Source of the DNA: Hippasteria phrygiana
Taxonomy: Eukaryota > Echinodermata > Asteroidea > Valvatida > Goniasteridae
Direction: 5' to 3'
NCBI GenBank assembly: GCA_037893225.1
Contig: JAZGUH010000068.1
Coordinates: 186,001-250,000 of the forward strand
DNA: 64,000 nucleotides
The notes under the pieces were generated by a model. That model searched no databases, was not told the DNA's origin, and saw only the letters and a program-made list of their open reading frames with translations. This document shows, piece after piece, positions 24,544 through 38,662 of the stretch. Both the position numbers and the translations under genes were made by a program. The stretch's first letter is position 1. Each line of letters starts with the position of its first letter.

Positions 24544-26858
24544 ACAAGTGTTAACTCTAAGAAGCCGCCGATAATTGCAACATGTAGCGCCAGATCTAAG
24601 CTATCCATACATGTCAAAATTACTGAATTTGGTTGATATTTCATGCAATTATGAATGAGTAAAGCAAGTCCATACCCCAGGGAATTTGACATGCATGGAG
24701 CAATAAATAGACGGTAACATGTACACAGATGTTGGCCGGAAAGAAAATAAACATTGCGAGGTTTGAATTTTCTCCACAAGTTTTAACTCTAGGAAGCCGC
24801 CGATGATTGCAACATGTAGCGCCAGATCTAAGCTATCCATACATGTCAAAATTACTGTATTTGGTTGATATTTAATGCAATTATGAATGAGTAGAGCAAG
24901 TCATACCCCAGGGAATTTGACAGGCATGGAGCAATAAATAGAAGGTCATATGCACACAGATGTTGGCCGGAAAGAAAATAAACATTGCGAGGTTTGAATT
25001 TTCTCCACAAGTGTTAACTCTAAGAAGCCGCCGATAATTGCAACATGTAGCGCCAGATCTAAGCTATCCATACATGTCAAAATTACTGAATTTGGTTTAT
25101 ATTTCATGCAATTATGAATGAGTAAAGCAAGTCCATACCCCAGGGAATTTGACATGCATGGAGCAATAAATAGACGGTAACATGTACACAGATGTTGGCC
25201 GGAAAGAAAATAAACATTGCGAGGTTTGAATTTTCTCCACAAGTTTTAACTCTAGGAAGCCGCCGATAATTGCAACATGTAGCGCCAGATCTAAGCTATC
25301 CATACATGTCAAAATTACTGAATTTGGTTGATATTTCATGCAATTATGAATGAGTAAAGCAAGTCCATACCCAAGGGAATTTGACAGGCATGGAGCAATA
25401 AATAGAAGGTAATATGCACACAGATGTTGGCCGGAAAGAAAATAAACATTGCGAGGTTTGAATTTTCTCCACAAGTGTTAACTCTAAGAAGCCGCCGATA
25501 ATTGCAACATGTAGCGCCAGATCTAAGCTATCCATACATGTCAAAATTACTGAATTTGGTTGATATTTCATGCAATTATGAATGAGTAAAGCAAGTCCAT
25601 ACCCCAGGGAATTTGACATGCATGGAGCAATAAATAGACGGTAACATGTACACAGATGTTGGCCGGAAAGAAAATAAACATTGCGAGGTTTGAATTTTCT
25701 CCACAAGTTTTAACTCTAGGAAGCCGCCGATGATTGCAACATGTAGCGCCAGATCTAAGCTATCCATACATGTCAAAATTACTGTATTTGGTTGATATTT
25801 AATGCAATTATGAATGAGTAGAGCAAGTCATACCCCAGGGAATTTGACAGGCATGGAGCAATAAATAGAAGGTAATATGCACACAGATGTTGGCCGGAAA
25901 GAAAATAAACATTGCGAGGTTTGAATTTTCTCCACAAGTTTTAACTCTAAGAAGCCGCCGATAATTGCAACATGTAGCGCCAGATCTAAGCTATCCATAC
26001 ATGTCAAAATTACTGAATTTGGTTGATATTTCATGCAATTATGAATGAGTAAAGCAAGTCATACCCTAGGGAATTTGACAGGCATGGAGCAATAAATAGA
26101 AGGTAATATGCACACAGATGTTGGCCGGAAAGAAAATAAACATTGCGAGGTTTGAATTTTCTCCACAAGTGTTAACTCTAAGAAGCCGCCGATAATTGCA
26201 ACATGTAGCGCCAGATCTAAGCTAACCATACATGTCAAAATTACTGAATTTGGTTGATATTTCATGCAATTATGAATGAGTAAAGCAAGTCCATACCCCA
26301 GGGAATTTGACATGCATGGAGCAATAAATAGACGGTAACATGTACACAGATGTTGGCCGGAAAGAAAATAAACATTGCGAGGTTTGAATTTTCTCCACAA
26401 GTTTTAACTCTAGGAAGCCGCCGATGATTGCAACATGTAGCGCCAGATCTAAGCTATCCATACATGTCAAAATTACTGTATTTGGTTGATATTTAATGCA
26501 ATTATGAATGAGTAGAGCAAGTCATACCCCAGGGAATTTGACAGGCATGGAGCAATAAATAGAAGGTAATGTGTACACAGATGTTGGCCGGAAAGAAAAT
26601 AAACATTGCGAGGTTTGAATTTTCTCCACAAGTTTTAACTCTAGGAAGCCGCCGATAATTGCAACATGTAGCGCCAGATCTAAGCTATCCATACATGTCA
26701 AAATTACTGAATTTGGTTGATATTTCATGCAATTATGAATGAGTAAAGCAAGTCATACCCTAGGGAATTTGACAGGCATGGAGCAATAAATAGAAGGTAA
26801 TATGCACACAGATGTTGGCCGGAAAGAAAATAAACATTGCGAGGTTTGAATTTTCTCC
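24544..26858. repeat. 10-unit HOR, 2,315 bp, copy 1
   Basis: The ten units have the pattern M L M M M L L M L L. Markers are 'aaggtcatatgc' (c at 24947), a chimeric M-to-L unit with 'cccaaggg' (25239), 'agctaacc' (26225) and 'gtaatgtgtac' (unit 26397). The next 2,315 bp repeat the same order and markers. Confidence 0.9.
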
Positions 26859-29173
26859 ACAAGTGTTAACTCTAAGAAGCCGCCGATAATTGCAACATGT
26901 AGCGCCAGATCTAAGCTATCCATACATGTCAAAATTACTGAATTTGGTTGATATTTCATGCAATTATGAATGAGTAAAGCAAGTCCATACCCCAGGGAAT
27001 TTGACATGCATGGAGCAATAAATAGACGGTAACATGTACACAGATGTTGGCCGGAAAGAAAATAAACATTGCGAGGTTTGAATTTTCTCCACAAGTTTTA
27101 ACTCTAGGAAGCCGCCGATGATTGCAACATGTAGCGCCAGATCTAAGCTATCCATACATGTCAAAATTACTGTATTTGGTTGATATTTAATGCAATTATG
27201 AATGAGTAGAGCAAGTCATACCCCAGGGAATTTGACAGGCATGGAGCAATAAATAGAAGGTCATATGCACACAGATGTTGGCCGGAAAGAAAATAAACAT
27301 TGCGAGGTTTGAATTTTCTCCACAAGTGTTAACTCTAAGAAGCCGCCGATAATTGCAACATGTAGCGCCAGATCTAAGCTATCCATACATGTCAAAATTA
27401 CTGAATTTGGTTTATATTTCATGCAATTATGAATGAGTAAAGCAAGTCCATACCCCAGGGAATTTGACATGCATGGAGCAATAAATAGACGGTAACATGT
27501 ACACAGATGTTGGCCGGAAAGAAAATAAACATTGCGAGGTTTGAATTTTCTCCACAAGTTTTAACTCTAGGAAGCCGCCGATAATTGCAACATGTAGCGC
27601 CAGATCTAAGCTATCCATACATGTCAAAATTACTGAATTTGGTTGATATTTCATGCAATTATGAATGAGTAAAGCAAGTCCATACCCAAGGGAATTTGAC
27701 AGGCATGGAGCAATAAATAGAAGGTAATATGCACACAGATGTTGGCCGGAAAGAAAATAAACATTGCGAGGTTTGAATTTTCTCCACAAGTGTTAACTCT
27801 AAGAAGCCGCCGATAATTGCAACATGTAGCGCCAGATCTAAGCTATCCATACATGTCAAAATTACTGAATTTGGTTGATATTTCATGCAATTATGAATGA
27901 GTAAAGCAAGTCCATACCCCAGGGAATTTGACATGCATGGAGCAATAAATAGACGGTAACATGTACACAGATGTTGGCCGGAAAGAAAATAAACATTGCG
28001 AGGTTTGAATTTTCTCCACAAGTTTTAACTCTAGGAAGCCGCCGATGATTGCAACATGTAGCGCCAGATCTAAGCTATCCATACATGTCAAAATTACTGT
28101 ATTTGGTTGATATTTAATGCAATTATGAATGAGTAGAGCAAGTCATACCCCAGGGAATTTGACAGGCATGGAGCAATAAATAGAAGGTAATATGCACACA
28201 GATGTTGGCCGGAAAGAAAATAAACATTGCGAGGTTTGAATTTTCTCCACAAGTTTTAACTCTAAGAAGCCGCCGATAATTGCAACATGTAGCGCCAGAT
28301 CTAAGCTATCCATACATGTCAAAATTACTGAATTTGGTTGATATTTCATGCAATTATGAATGAGTAAAGCAAGTCATACCCTAGGGAATTTGACAGGCAT
28401 GGAGCAATAAATAGAAGGTAATATGCACACAGATGTTGGCCGGAAAGAAAATAAACATTGCGAGGTTTGAATTTTCTCCACAAGTGTTAACTCTAAGAAG
28501 CCGCCGATAATTGCAACATGTAGCGCCAGATCTAAGCTAACCATACATGTCAAAATTACTGAATTTGGTTGATATTTCATGCAATTATGAATGAGTAAAG
28601 CAAGTCCATACCCCAGGGAATTTGACATGCATGGAGCAATAAATAGACGGTAACATGTACACAGATGTTGGCCGGAAAGAAAATAAACATTGCGAGGTTT
28701 GAATTTTCTCCACAAGTTTTAACTCTAGGAAGCCGCCGATGATTGCAACATGTAGCGCCAGATCTAAGCTATCCATACATGTCAAAATTACTGTATTTGG
28801 TTGATATTTAATGCAATTATGAATGAGTAGAGCAAGTCATACCCCAGGGAATTTGACAGGCATGGAGCAATAAATAGAAGGTAATGTGTACACAGATGTT
28901 GGCCGGAAAGAAAATAAACATTGCGAGGTTTGAATTTTCTCCACAAGTTTTAACTCTAGGAAGCCGCCGATAATTGCAACATGTAGCGCCAGATCTAAGC
29001 TATCCATACATGTCAAAATTACTGAATTTGGTTGATATTTCATGCAATTATGAATGAGTAAAGCAAGTCATACCCTAGGGAATTTGACAGGCATGGAGCA
29101 ATAAATAGAAGGTAATATGCACACAGATGTTGGCCGGAAAGAAAATAAACATTGCGAGGTTTGAATTTTCTCC
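26859..29173. repeat. 10-unit HOR, 2,315 bp, copy 2
   Basis: This is a tandem neighbour of the previous copy, with the same ten-unit order and all its markers 2,315 bp further on: aaggtcatatgc (27262), cccaaggg in unit 27554, agctaacc (28540) and gtaatgtgtac in unit 28712. I saw no difference between the two copies at diagnostic sites. Confidence 0.9.
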
Positions 29174-31026
29174 ACAAGTGTTAACTCTAAGAAGCCGCCG
29201 ATAATTGCAACATGTAGCGCCAGATCTAAGCTATCCATACATGTCAAAATTACTGAATTTGGTTGATATTTCATGCAATTATGAATGAGTAAAGCAAGTC
29301 CATACCCCAGGGAATTTGACATGCATGGAGCAATAAATAGACGGTAACATGTACACAGATGTTGGCCGGAAAGAAAATAAACATTGCGAGGTTTGAATTT
29401 TCTCCACAAGTTTTAACTCTAGGAAGCCGCCGATAATTGCAACATGTAGCGCCAGATCTAAGCTATCCATACATGTCAAAATTACTGTATTTGGTTTATA
29501 TTTCATGCAATTATGAATGAGTAAAGCAAGTCATACCCTAGGGAATTTGACAGGCATGGAGCAATAAATAGAAGGTAATATGCACACAGATGTTGGCCGG
29601 AAAGAAAATAAACATTGCGAGGTTTGAATTTTCTCCACAAGTGTTAACTCTAAGAAGCCGCCGATAATTGCAACATGTAGCGCCAGATCTAAGCTATCCA
29701 TACATGTCAAAATTACTGAATTTGGTTTATATTTCATGCAATTATGAATGAGTAAAGCAAGTCCATACCCCAGGGAATTTGACATGCATGGAGCAATAAA
29801 TAGACGGTAACATGTACACAGATGTTGGCCGGAAAGAAAATAAACATTGCGAGGTTTGAATTTTCTCCACAAGTTTTAACTCTAGGAAGCCGCCGATAAT
29901 TGCAACATGTAGCGCCAGATCTAAGCTATCCATACATGTCAAAATTACTGAATTTGGTTGATATTTCATGCAATTATGAATGAGTAAAGCAAGTCATACC
30001 CTAGGGAATTTGACAGGCATGGAGCAATAAATAGACGGTAATATGTACACAGATGTTGGCCGGAAAGAAAATAAACATTGCGAGGTTTGAATTTTCTCCA
30101 CAAGTTTTAACTCTAAGAAGCCGCCGATGATTGCAACATGTAGCGCCAGATCTAAGCTATCCATACATGTCAAAATTACTGCATTTGGTTGATATTTCAT
30201 GCAATTATGAATGAATAAAGCAAGTCCATACCCCAGGGAATTTGACATGCATGGAGCAATAAATAGACGGTAATATGTACACAGATGTTGGCCGGAAAGA
30301 AAATAAACATTGCGAGGTTTGAATTTTCTCCGCAAGTGTTAACTCTAAGAAGCCGCTGATAATTGCAACATGTAGCGCCAGATCTAAGCTATCCATACAT
30401 GTCAAAATTACTGAATTTGGTTGATATTTCATGCAATTATGAATGAGTAAAGCAAGTCCATACCCCAGGGAATTTGACATGCATGGAGCAATAAATAGAC
30501 GGTAACATGTACACAGATGTTGGCCGGAAAGAAAATAAACATTGCGAGGTTTGAATTTTCTCCACAAGTTTTAACTCTAGGAAGCCGCCGATAATTGCAA
30601 CATGTAGCGCCAGATCTAAGCTATCCATACATGTCAAAATTACTGTATTTGGTTTATATTTCATGCAATTATGAATGAGTAAAGCAAGTCATACCCTAGG
30701 GAATTTGACAGGCATGGAGCAATAAATAGAAGGTAATATGCACACAGATGTTGGCCGGAAAGAAAATAAACATTGCGAGGTTTGAATTTTCTCCACAAGT
30801 GTTAACTCTAAGAAGCCGCCGATAATTGCAACATGTAGCGCCAGATCTAAGCTATCCATACATGTCAAAATTACTGAATTTGGTTGATATTTCATGCAAT
30901 TATGAATGAGTAAAGCAAGTCCATACCCCAGGGAATTTGACATGCATGGAGCAATAAATAGACGGTAACATGTACACAGATGTTGGCCGGAAAGAAAATA
31001 AACATTGCGAGGTTTGAATTTTCTCC
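29174..31026. repeat. Distant copy of the first-region 11-unit HOR
   Basis: Together with 28712-29173, these units repeat 4400-6714 with a 24,312-bp (105-unit) offset, including the C unit at 30100 and the following ccgctgat unit. The counterpart of the ccggatct unit (29637) keeps the ancestral-looking 'ccagatct'. The A-to-G change therefore either arose in the left region after the copying or was converted away here. Confidence 0.82.
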
Positions 31027-33340
31027 ACAAGTTTTAACTCTAGGAAGCCGCCGATGATTGCAACATGTAGCGCCAGATCTAAGCTATCCATACATGTCAA
31101 AATTACTGTATTTGGTTGATATTTAATGCAATTATGAATGAGTAGAGCAAGTCATACCCCAGGGAATTTGACAGGCATGGAGCAATAAATAGAAGGTAAT
31201 ATGCACACAGATGTTGGCCGGAAAGAAAATAAACATTGCGAGGTTTGAATTTTCTCCACAAGTGTTAACTCTAAGAAGCCGCCGATAATTGCAACATGTA
31301 GCGCCAGATCTAAGCTATCCATACATGTCAAAATTACTGAATTTGGTTGATATTTCATGCAATTATGAATGAGTAAAGCAAGTCCATACCCCAGGGAATT
31401 TGACATGCATGAAGCAATAAATAGACGGTAACATGTACACAGATGTTGGCCGGAAAGAAAATAAACATTGCGAGGTTTGAATTTTCTCCACAAGTTTTAA
31501 CTCTAGGAAGCCGCCGATAATTGCAACATGTAGCGCCAGATCTAAGCTATCCATACATGTCAAAATTACTGAATTTGGTTGATATTTCATGCAATTATGA
31601 ATGAGTAAAGCAAGTCATACCCTGGGGAATTTGACAGGCATGGAGCAATAAATAGACGGTAATATGTACACAGATGTTGGCCGGAAAGAAAATAAACATT
31701 GCGAGGTTTGAATTTTCTCCACAAGTGTTAACTCTAAGAAGCCGCCGATAATTGCAACATGTAGCGCCAGATCTAAGCTATCCATACATGTCAAAATTAC
31801 TGAATTTGGTTGATATTTCATGCAATTATGAATGAGTAAAGCAAGTCCATACCCCAGGGAATTTGACATGCATGGAGCAATAAATAGACGGTAACATGTA
31901 CACAGATGTTGGCCGGAAAGAAAATAAACATTGCGAGGTTTGAATTTTCTCCACAAGTTTTAACTCTAGGAAGCCGCCGATGATTGCAACATGTAGCGCC
32001 AGATCTAAGCTATCCATACATGTCAAAATTACTGTATTTGGTTGATATTTAATGCAATTATGAATGAGTAGAGCAAGTCATACCCTAGGGAATTTGACAG
32101 GCATGGAGCAATAAATAGAAGGTAATATGCACACAGATGTTGGCCGGAAAGAAAATAAACATTGCGAGGTTTGAATTTTCTCCACAAGTGTTAACTCTAA
32201 GAAGCCGCCGATAATTGCAACATGTAGCGCCAGATCTAAGCTATCCATACATGTCAAAATTACTGAATTTGGTTGATATTTCATGCAATTATGAATGAGT
32301 AAAGCAAGTCATACCCTAGGGAATTTGACAGGCATGGAGCAATAAATAGACGGTAATATGTACACAGATGTTGGCCGGAAAGAAAATAAACATTGCGAGG
32401 TTTGAATTTTCTCCCCAAGTTTTAACTCTAGGAAGCCGCCGATGATTGCAACATGTAGCGCCAGATCTAAGCTATCCATACATGTCAAAATTACTGTATT
32501 TGGTTGATATTTAATGCAATTATGAATGAGTAGAGCAAGTCATACCCCAGGGAATTTGACATGCATGGAGCAATAAATAGAAGGTAATATGCACACAGAT
32601 GTTGGCCGGAAAGAAAATAAACATTGCGAGGTTTGAATTTTCTCCACAAGTGTTAACTCTAAGAAGCCGCCGATAATTGCAACATGTAGCGCCAGATCTA
32701 AGCTATCCATACATGTCAAAATTACTGAATTTGGTTGATATTTCATGCAATTATGAATGAGTAGAGCAAGTCCATACCCCAGGGAATTTGACATGCATGG
32801 AGCAATAAATAGACGGTAACATGTACACAGATGTTGGCCGGAAAGAAAATAAACATTGCGAGGTTTGAATTTTCTCCACAAGTTTTAACTCTAGGAAGCC
32901 GCCGATAATTGCAACATGTAGCGCCAGATCTAAGCTATCCATACATGTCAAAATTACTGTATTTGGTTTATATTTCATGCAATTATGAATGAGTAAAGCA
33001 AGTCATACCCTAGGGAATTTGACAGGCATGGAGCAATAAATAGAAGGTAATATGCACACAGATGTTGGCCGGAAAGAAAATAAACATTGCGAGGTTTGAA
33101 TTTTCTCCACAAGTGTTAACTCTAAGAAGCCGCCGATAATTGCAACATGTAGCGCCAGATCTAAGCTATCCATACATGTCAAAATTACTGAATTTGGTTG
33201 ATATTTCATGCAATTATGAATGAGTAAAGCAAGTCCATACCCCAGGGAATTTGACATGCATGGAGCAATAAATAGACGGTAACATGTACACAGATGTTGG
33301 CCGGAAAGAAAATAAACATTGCGAGGTTTGAATTTTCTCC
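31027..33340. repeat. 8-unit HOR copy 1 plus two extra units
   Basis: The eight units (31027-32877) have the pattern L M L M L L L M. The catgaagc unit is second (31258), ccctgggg falls near 31623, and the ctccccaag junction precedes 32415. Two further units (32878-33340) precede the next copy, so the first period is 2,314 bp and the later ones 1,851 bp. Unit 32415 is an L unit with an M-like 'gacatgcatgg' patch. Confidence 0.87.
32415..32645. repeat. L unit with a short M-class patch
   Basis: It is an L-class unit by length and by 'aaggtaatatgcac', but carries 'gacatgcatgg' between them. The patch is consistent with a short gene conversion or a double exchange. The same patched unit occurs at 34729, 36580 and 48849. 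Confidence 0.75.
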
Positions 33341-35191
33341 ACAAGTTTTAACTCTAGGAAGCCGCCGATGATTGCAACATGTAGCGCCAGATCTAAGCTA
33401 TCCATACATGTCAAAATTACTGTATTTGGTTGATATTTAATGCAATTATGAATGAGTAGAGCAAGTCATACCCCAGGGAATTTGACAGGCATGGAGCAAT
33501 AAATAGAAGGTAATATGCACACAGATGTTGGCCGGAAAGAAAATAAACATTGCGAGGTTTGAATTTTCTCCACAAGTGTTAACTCTAAGAAGCCGCCGAT
33601 AATTGCAACATGTAGCGCCAGATCTAAGCTATCCATACATGTCAAAATTACTGAATTTGGTTGATATTTCATGCAATTATGAATGAGTAAAGCAAGTCCA
33701 TACCCCAGGGAATTTGACATGCATGAAGCAATAAATAGACGGTAACATGTACACAGATGTTGGCCGGAAAGAAAATAAACATTGCGAGGTTTGAATTTTC
33801 TCCACAAGTTTTAACTCTAGGAAGCCGCCGATAATTGCAACATGTAGCGCCAGATCTAAGCTATCCATACATGTCAAAATTACTGAATTTGGTTGATATT
33901 TCATGCAATTATGAATGAGTAAAGCAAGTCATACCCTGGGGAATTTGACAGGCATGGAGCAATAAATAGACGGTAATATGTACACAGATGTTGGCCGGAA
34001 AGAAAATAAACATTGCGAGGTTTGAATTTTCTCCACAAGTGTTAACTCTAAGAAGCCGCCGATAATTGCAACATGTAGCGCCAGATCTAAGCTATCCATA
34101 CATGTCAAAATTACTGAATTTGGTTGATATTTCATGCAATTATGAATGAGTAAAGCAAGTCCATACCCCAGGGAATTTGACATGCATGGAGCAATAAATA
34201 GACGGTAACATGTACACAGATGTTGGCCGGAAAGAAAATAAACATTGCGAGGTTTGAATTTTCTCCACAAGTTTTAACTCTAGGAAGCCGCCGATGATTG
34301 CAACATGTAGCGCCAGATCTAAGCTATCCATACATGTCAAAATTACTGTATTTGGTTGATATTTAATGCAATTATGAATGAGTAGAGCAAGTCATACCCT
34401 AGGGAATTTGACAGGCATGGAGCAATAAATAGAAGGTAATATGCACACAGATGTTGGCCGGAAAGAAAATAAACATTGCGAGGTTTGAATTTTCTCCACA
34501 AGTGTTAACTCTAAGAAGCCGCCGATAATTGCAACATGTAGCGCCAGATCTAAGCTATCCATACATGTCAAAATTACTGAATTTGGTTGATATTTCATGC
34601 AATTATGAATGAGTAAAGCAAGTCATACCCTAGGGAATTTGACAGGCATGGAGCAATAAATAGACGGTAATATGTACACAGATGTTGGCCGGAAAGAAAA
34701 TAAACATTGCGAGGTTTGAATTTTCTCCCCAAGTTTTAACTCTAGGAAGCCGCCGATGATTGCAACATGTAGCGCCAGATCTAAGCTATCCATACATGTC
34801 AAAATTACTGTATTTGGTTGATATTTAATGCAATTATGAATGAGTAGAGCAAGTCATACCCCAGGGAATTTGACATGCATGGAGCAATAAATAGAAGGTA
34901 ATATGCACACAGATGTTGGCCGGAAAGAAAATAAACATTGCGAGGTTTGAATTTTCTCCACAAGTGTTAACTCTAAGAAGCCGCCGATAATTGCAACATG
35001 TAGCGCCAGATCTAAGCTATCCATACATGTCAAAATTACTGAATTTGGTTGATATTTCATGCAATTATGAATGAGTAAAGCAAGTCCATACCCCAGGGAA
35101 TTTGACATGCATGGAGCAATAAATAGACGGTAACATGTACACAGATGTTGGCCGGAAAGAAAATAAACATTGCGAGGTTTGAATTTTCTCC
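33341..35191. repeat. 8-unit HOR, 1,851 bp, copy 2
   Basis: The order and markers match the previous copy: catgaagc in 33572, ccctgggg near 33937, the ctccccaag junction before 34729, and the chimeric L unit 34729. The two extra units of copy 1 are absent, so the next copy follows directly. Confidence 0.9.
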
Positions 35192-37042
35192 ACAAGTTTT
35201 AACTCTAGGAATCCGCCGATGATTGCAACATGTAGCGCCAGATCTAAGCTATCCATACATGTCAAAATTACTGTATTTGGTTGATATTTAATGCAATTAT
35301 GAATGAGTAGAGCAAGTCATACCCCAGGGAATTTGACAGGCATGGAGCAATAAATAGAAGGTAATATGCACACAGATGTTGGCCGGAAAGAAAATAAACA
35401 TTGCGAGGTTTGAATTTTCTCCACAAGTGTTAACTCTAAGAAGCCGCCGATAATTGCAACATGTAGCGCCAGATCTAAGCTATCCATACATGTCAAAATT
35501 ACTGAATTTGGTTGATATTTCATGCAATTATGAATGAGTAAAGCAAGTCCATACCCCAGGGAATTTGACATGCATGAAGCAATAAATAGACGGTAACATG
35601 TACACAGATGTTGGCCGGAAAGAAAATAAACATTGCGAGGTTTGAATTTTCTCCACAAGTTTTAACTCTAGGAAGCCGCCGATAATTGCAACATGTAGCG
35701 CCAGATCTAAGCTATCCATACATGTCAAAATTACTGAATTTGGTTGATATTTCATGCAATTATGAATGAGTAAAGCAAGTCATACCCTGGGGAATTTGAC
35801 AGGCATGGAGCAATAAATAGACGGTAATATGTACACAGATGTTGGCCGGAAAGAAAATAAACATTGCGAGGTTTGAATTTTCTCCACAAGTGTTAACTCT
35901 AAGAAGCCGCCGATAATTGCAACATGTAGCGCCAGATCTAAGCTACCCATACATGTCAAAATTACTGAATTTGGTTGATATTTCATGCAATTATGAATGA
36001 GTAAAGCAAGTCCATACCCCAGGGAATTTGACATGCATGGAGCAATAAATAGACGGTAACATGTACACAGATGTTGGCCGGAAAGAAAATAAACATTGCG
36101 AGGTTTGAATTTTCTCCACAAGTTTTAACTCTAGGAAGCCGCCGATGATTGCAACATGTAGCGCCAGATCTAAGCTATCCATACATGTCAAAATTACTGT
36201 ATTTGGTTGATATTTAATGCAATTATGAATGAGTAAAGCAAGTCATACCCTAGGGAATTTGACAGGCATGGAGCAATAAATAGAAGGTAATATGCACACA
36301 GATGTTGGCCGGAAAGAAAATAAACATTGCGAGGTTTGAATTTTCTCCACAAGTGTTAACTCTAAGAAGCCGCCGATAATTGCAACATGTAGCGCCAGAT
36401 CTAAGCTATCCATACATGTCAAAATTACTGAATTTGGTTGATATTTCATGCAATTATGAATGAGTAAAGCAAGTCATACCCTAGGGAATTTGACAGGCAT
36501 GGAGCAATAAATAGACGGTAATATGTACACAGATGTTGGCCGGAAAGAAAATAAACATTGCGAGGTTTGAATTTTCTCCCCAAGTTTTAACTCTAGGAAG
36601 CCGCCGATGATTGCAACATGTAGCGCCAGATCTAAGCTATCCATACATGTCAAAATTACTGTATTTGGTTGATATTTAATGCAATTATGAATGAGTAGAG
36701 CAAGTCATACCCCAGGGAATTTGACATGCATGGAGCAATAAATAGAAGGTAATATGCACACAGATGTTGGCCGGAAAGAAAATAAACATTGCGAGGTTTG
36801 AATTTTCTCCACAAGTGTTAACTCTAAGAAGCCGCCGATAATTGCAACATGTAGCGCCAGATCTAAGCTATCCATACATGTCAAAATTACTGAATTTGGT
36901 TGATATTTCATGCAATTATGAATGAGTAAAGCAAGTCCATACCCCAGGGAATTTGACATGCATGGAGCAATAAATAGACGGTAACATGTACACAGATGTT
37001 GGCCGGAAAGAAAATAAACATTGCGAGGTTTGAATTTTCTCC
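35192..37042. repeat. 8-unit HOR, 1,851 bp, copy 3, with private changes
   Basis: The eight-unit order and markers are the same (catgaagc in 35423, ccctgggg near 35788, chimeric unit 36580). This copy has single-base changes I saw nowhere else: 'gaatccgcc' (t at 35212) and 'agctaccc' (c at 35946). Unit 36118 reads gagtaaagc where the other copies read gagtagagc. Confidence 0.88.
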
Positions 37043-38662
37043 ACAAGTTTTAACTCTAGGAAGCCGCCGATAATTGCAACATGTAGCGCCAGATCTAAGC
37101 TATCCATACATGTCAAAATTACTGAATTTGGTTGATATTTCATGCAATTATGAATGAGTAAAGCAAGTCATACCCTAGGGAATTTGACAGGCATGGAGCA
37201 ATAAATAGACGGTAATATGTACACAGATGTTGGCCGGAAAGAAAATAAACATTGCGAGGTTTGAATTTTCTCCACAAGTGTTAACTCTAAGAAGCCGCCG
37301 ATAATTGCAACATGTAGCGCCAGATCTAAGCTATCCATACATGTCAAAATTACTGCATTTGGTTGATATTTCATGCAATTATGAATGAATAAAGCAAGTC
37401 CATACCCCAGGGAATTTGACATGCATGGAGCAATAAATAGACGGTAATATGTACACAGATGTTGGCCGGAAAGAAAATAAACATTGCGAGGTTTGAATTT
37501 TCTCCGCAAGTGTTAACTCTAAGAAGCCGCTGATAATTGCAACATGTAGCGCCAGATCTAAGCTATCCATACATGTCAACATTACTGTATTTGGTTTATA
37601 TTTCATGCAATTATGAATGAGTAAAGCAAGTCATACCCTAGGGAATTTGACAGGCATGGAGCAATAAATAGAAGGTAATATGCACACAGATGTTGGCCGG
37701 AAAGAAAATAAACATTGCGAGGTTTGAATTTTCTCCACAAGTTTTAACTCTAGGAAGCCGCCGATAATTGCAACATGTAGCGCCAGATCTAAGCTATCCA
37801 TACATGTCAAAATTACTGTATTTGGTTTATATTTCATGCAATTATGAATGAGTAAAGCAAGTCATACCCTAGGGAATTTGACAGGCATGGAGCAATAAAT
37901 AGACGGTAACATGTACACAGATGTTGGCCGGAAAGAAAATAAACATTGCGAGGTTTGAATTTTCTCCGCAAGTGTTAACTCTAAGAAGCCGCTGATAATT
38001 GCAACATGTAGCGCCAGATCTAAGCTATCCATACATGTCAAAATTACTGAATTTGGTTGATATTTCATGCAATTATGAATGAGTAAAGCAAGTCCATACC
38101 CCAGGGAATTTGACATGCATGGAGCAATAAATAGACGGTAACATGTACACAGATGTTGGCCGGAAAGAAAATAAACATTGCGAGGTTTGAATTTTCTCCA
38201 CAAGTTTTAACTCTAGGAAGCCGCCGATAATTGCAACATGTAGCGCCAGATCTAAGCTATCCATACATGTCAACATTACTGTATTTGGTTTATATTTCAT
38301 GCAATTATGAATGAGTAAAGCAAGTCATACCCTAGGGAATTTGACAGGCATGGAGCAATAAATAGAAGGTAATATGCACACAGATGTTGGCCGGAAAGAA
38401 AATAAACATTGCGAGGTTTGAATTTTCTCCACAAGTGTTAACTCTAAGAAGCCGCCGATAATTGCAACATGTAGCGCCAGATCTAAGCTATCCATACATG
38501 TCAAAATTACTGAATTTGGTTGATATTTCATGCAATTATGAATGAGTAAAGCAAGTCCATACCCCAGGGAATTTGACATGCATGGAGCAATAAATAGACG
38601 GTAATATGTACACAGATGTTGGCCGGAAAGAAAATAAACATTGCGAGGTTTGAATTTTCTCC
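37043..38662. repeat. Seven-unit transition segment with a recombinant C unit
   Basis: The unit order is L M L L M L M. The recombinant C unit 37274 is followed by a unit (37506) that joins the ccgctgat start to the tgtcaacatt/tttatattt end. That hybrid recurs at 38663 and 49543. The segment leads from the 8-unit region into the 4-unit region. Confidence 0.7.
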
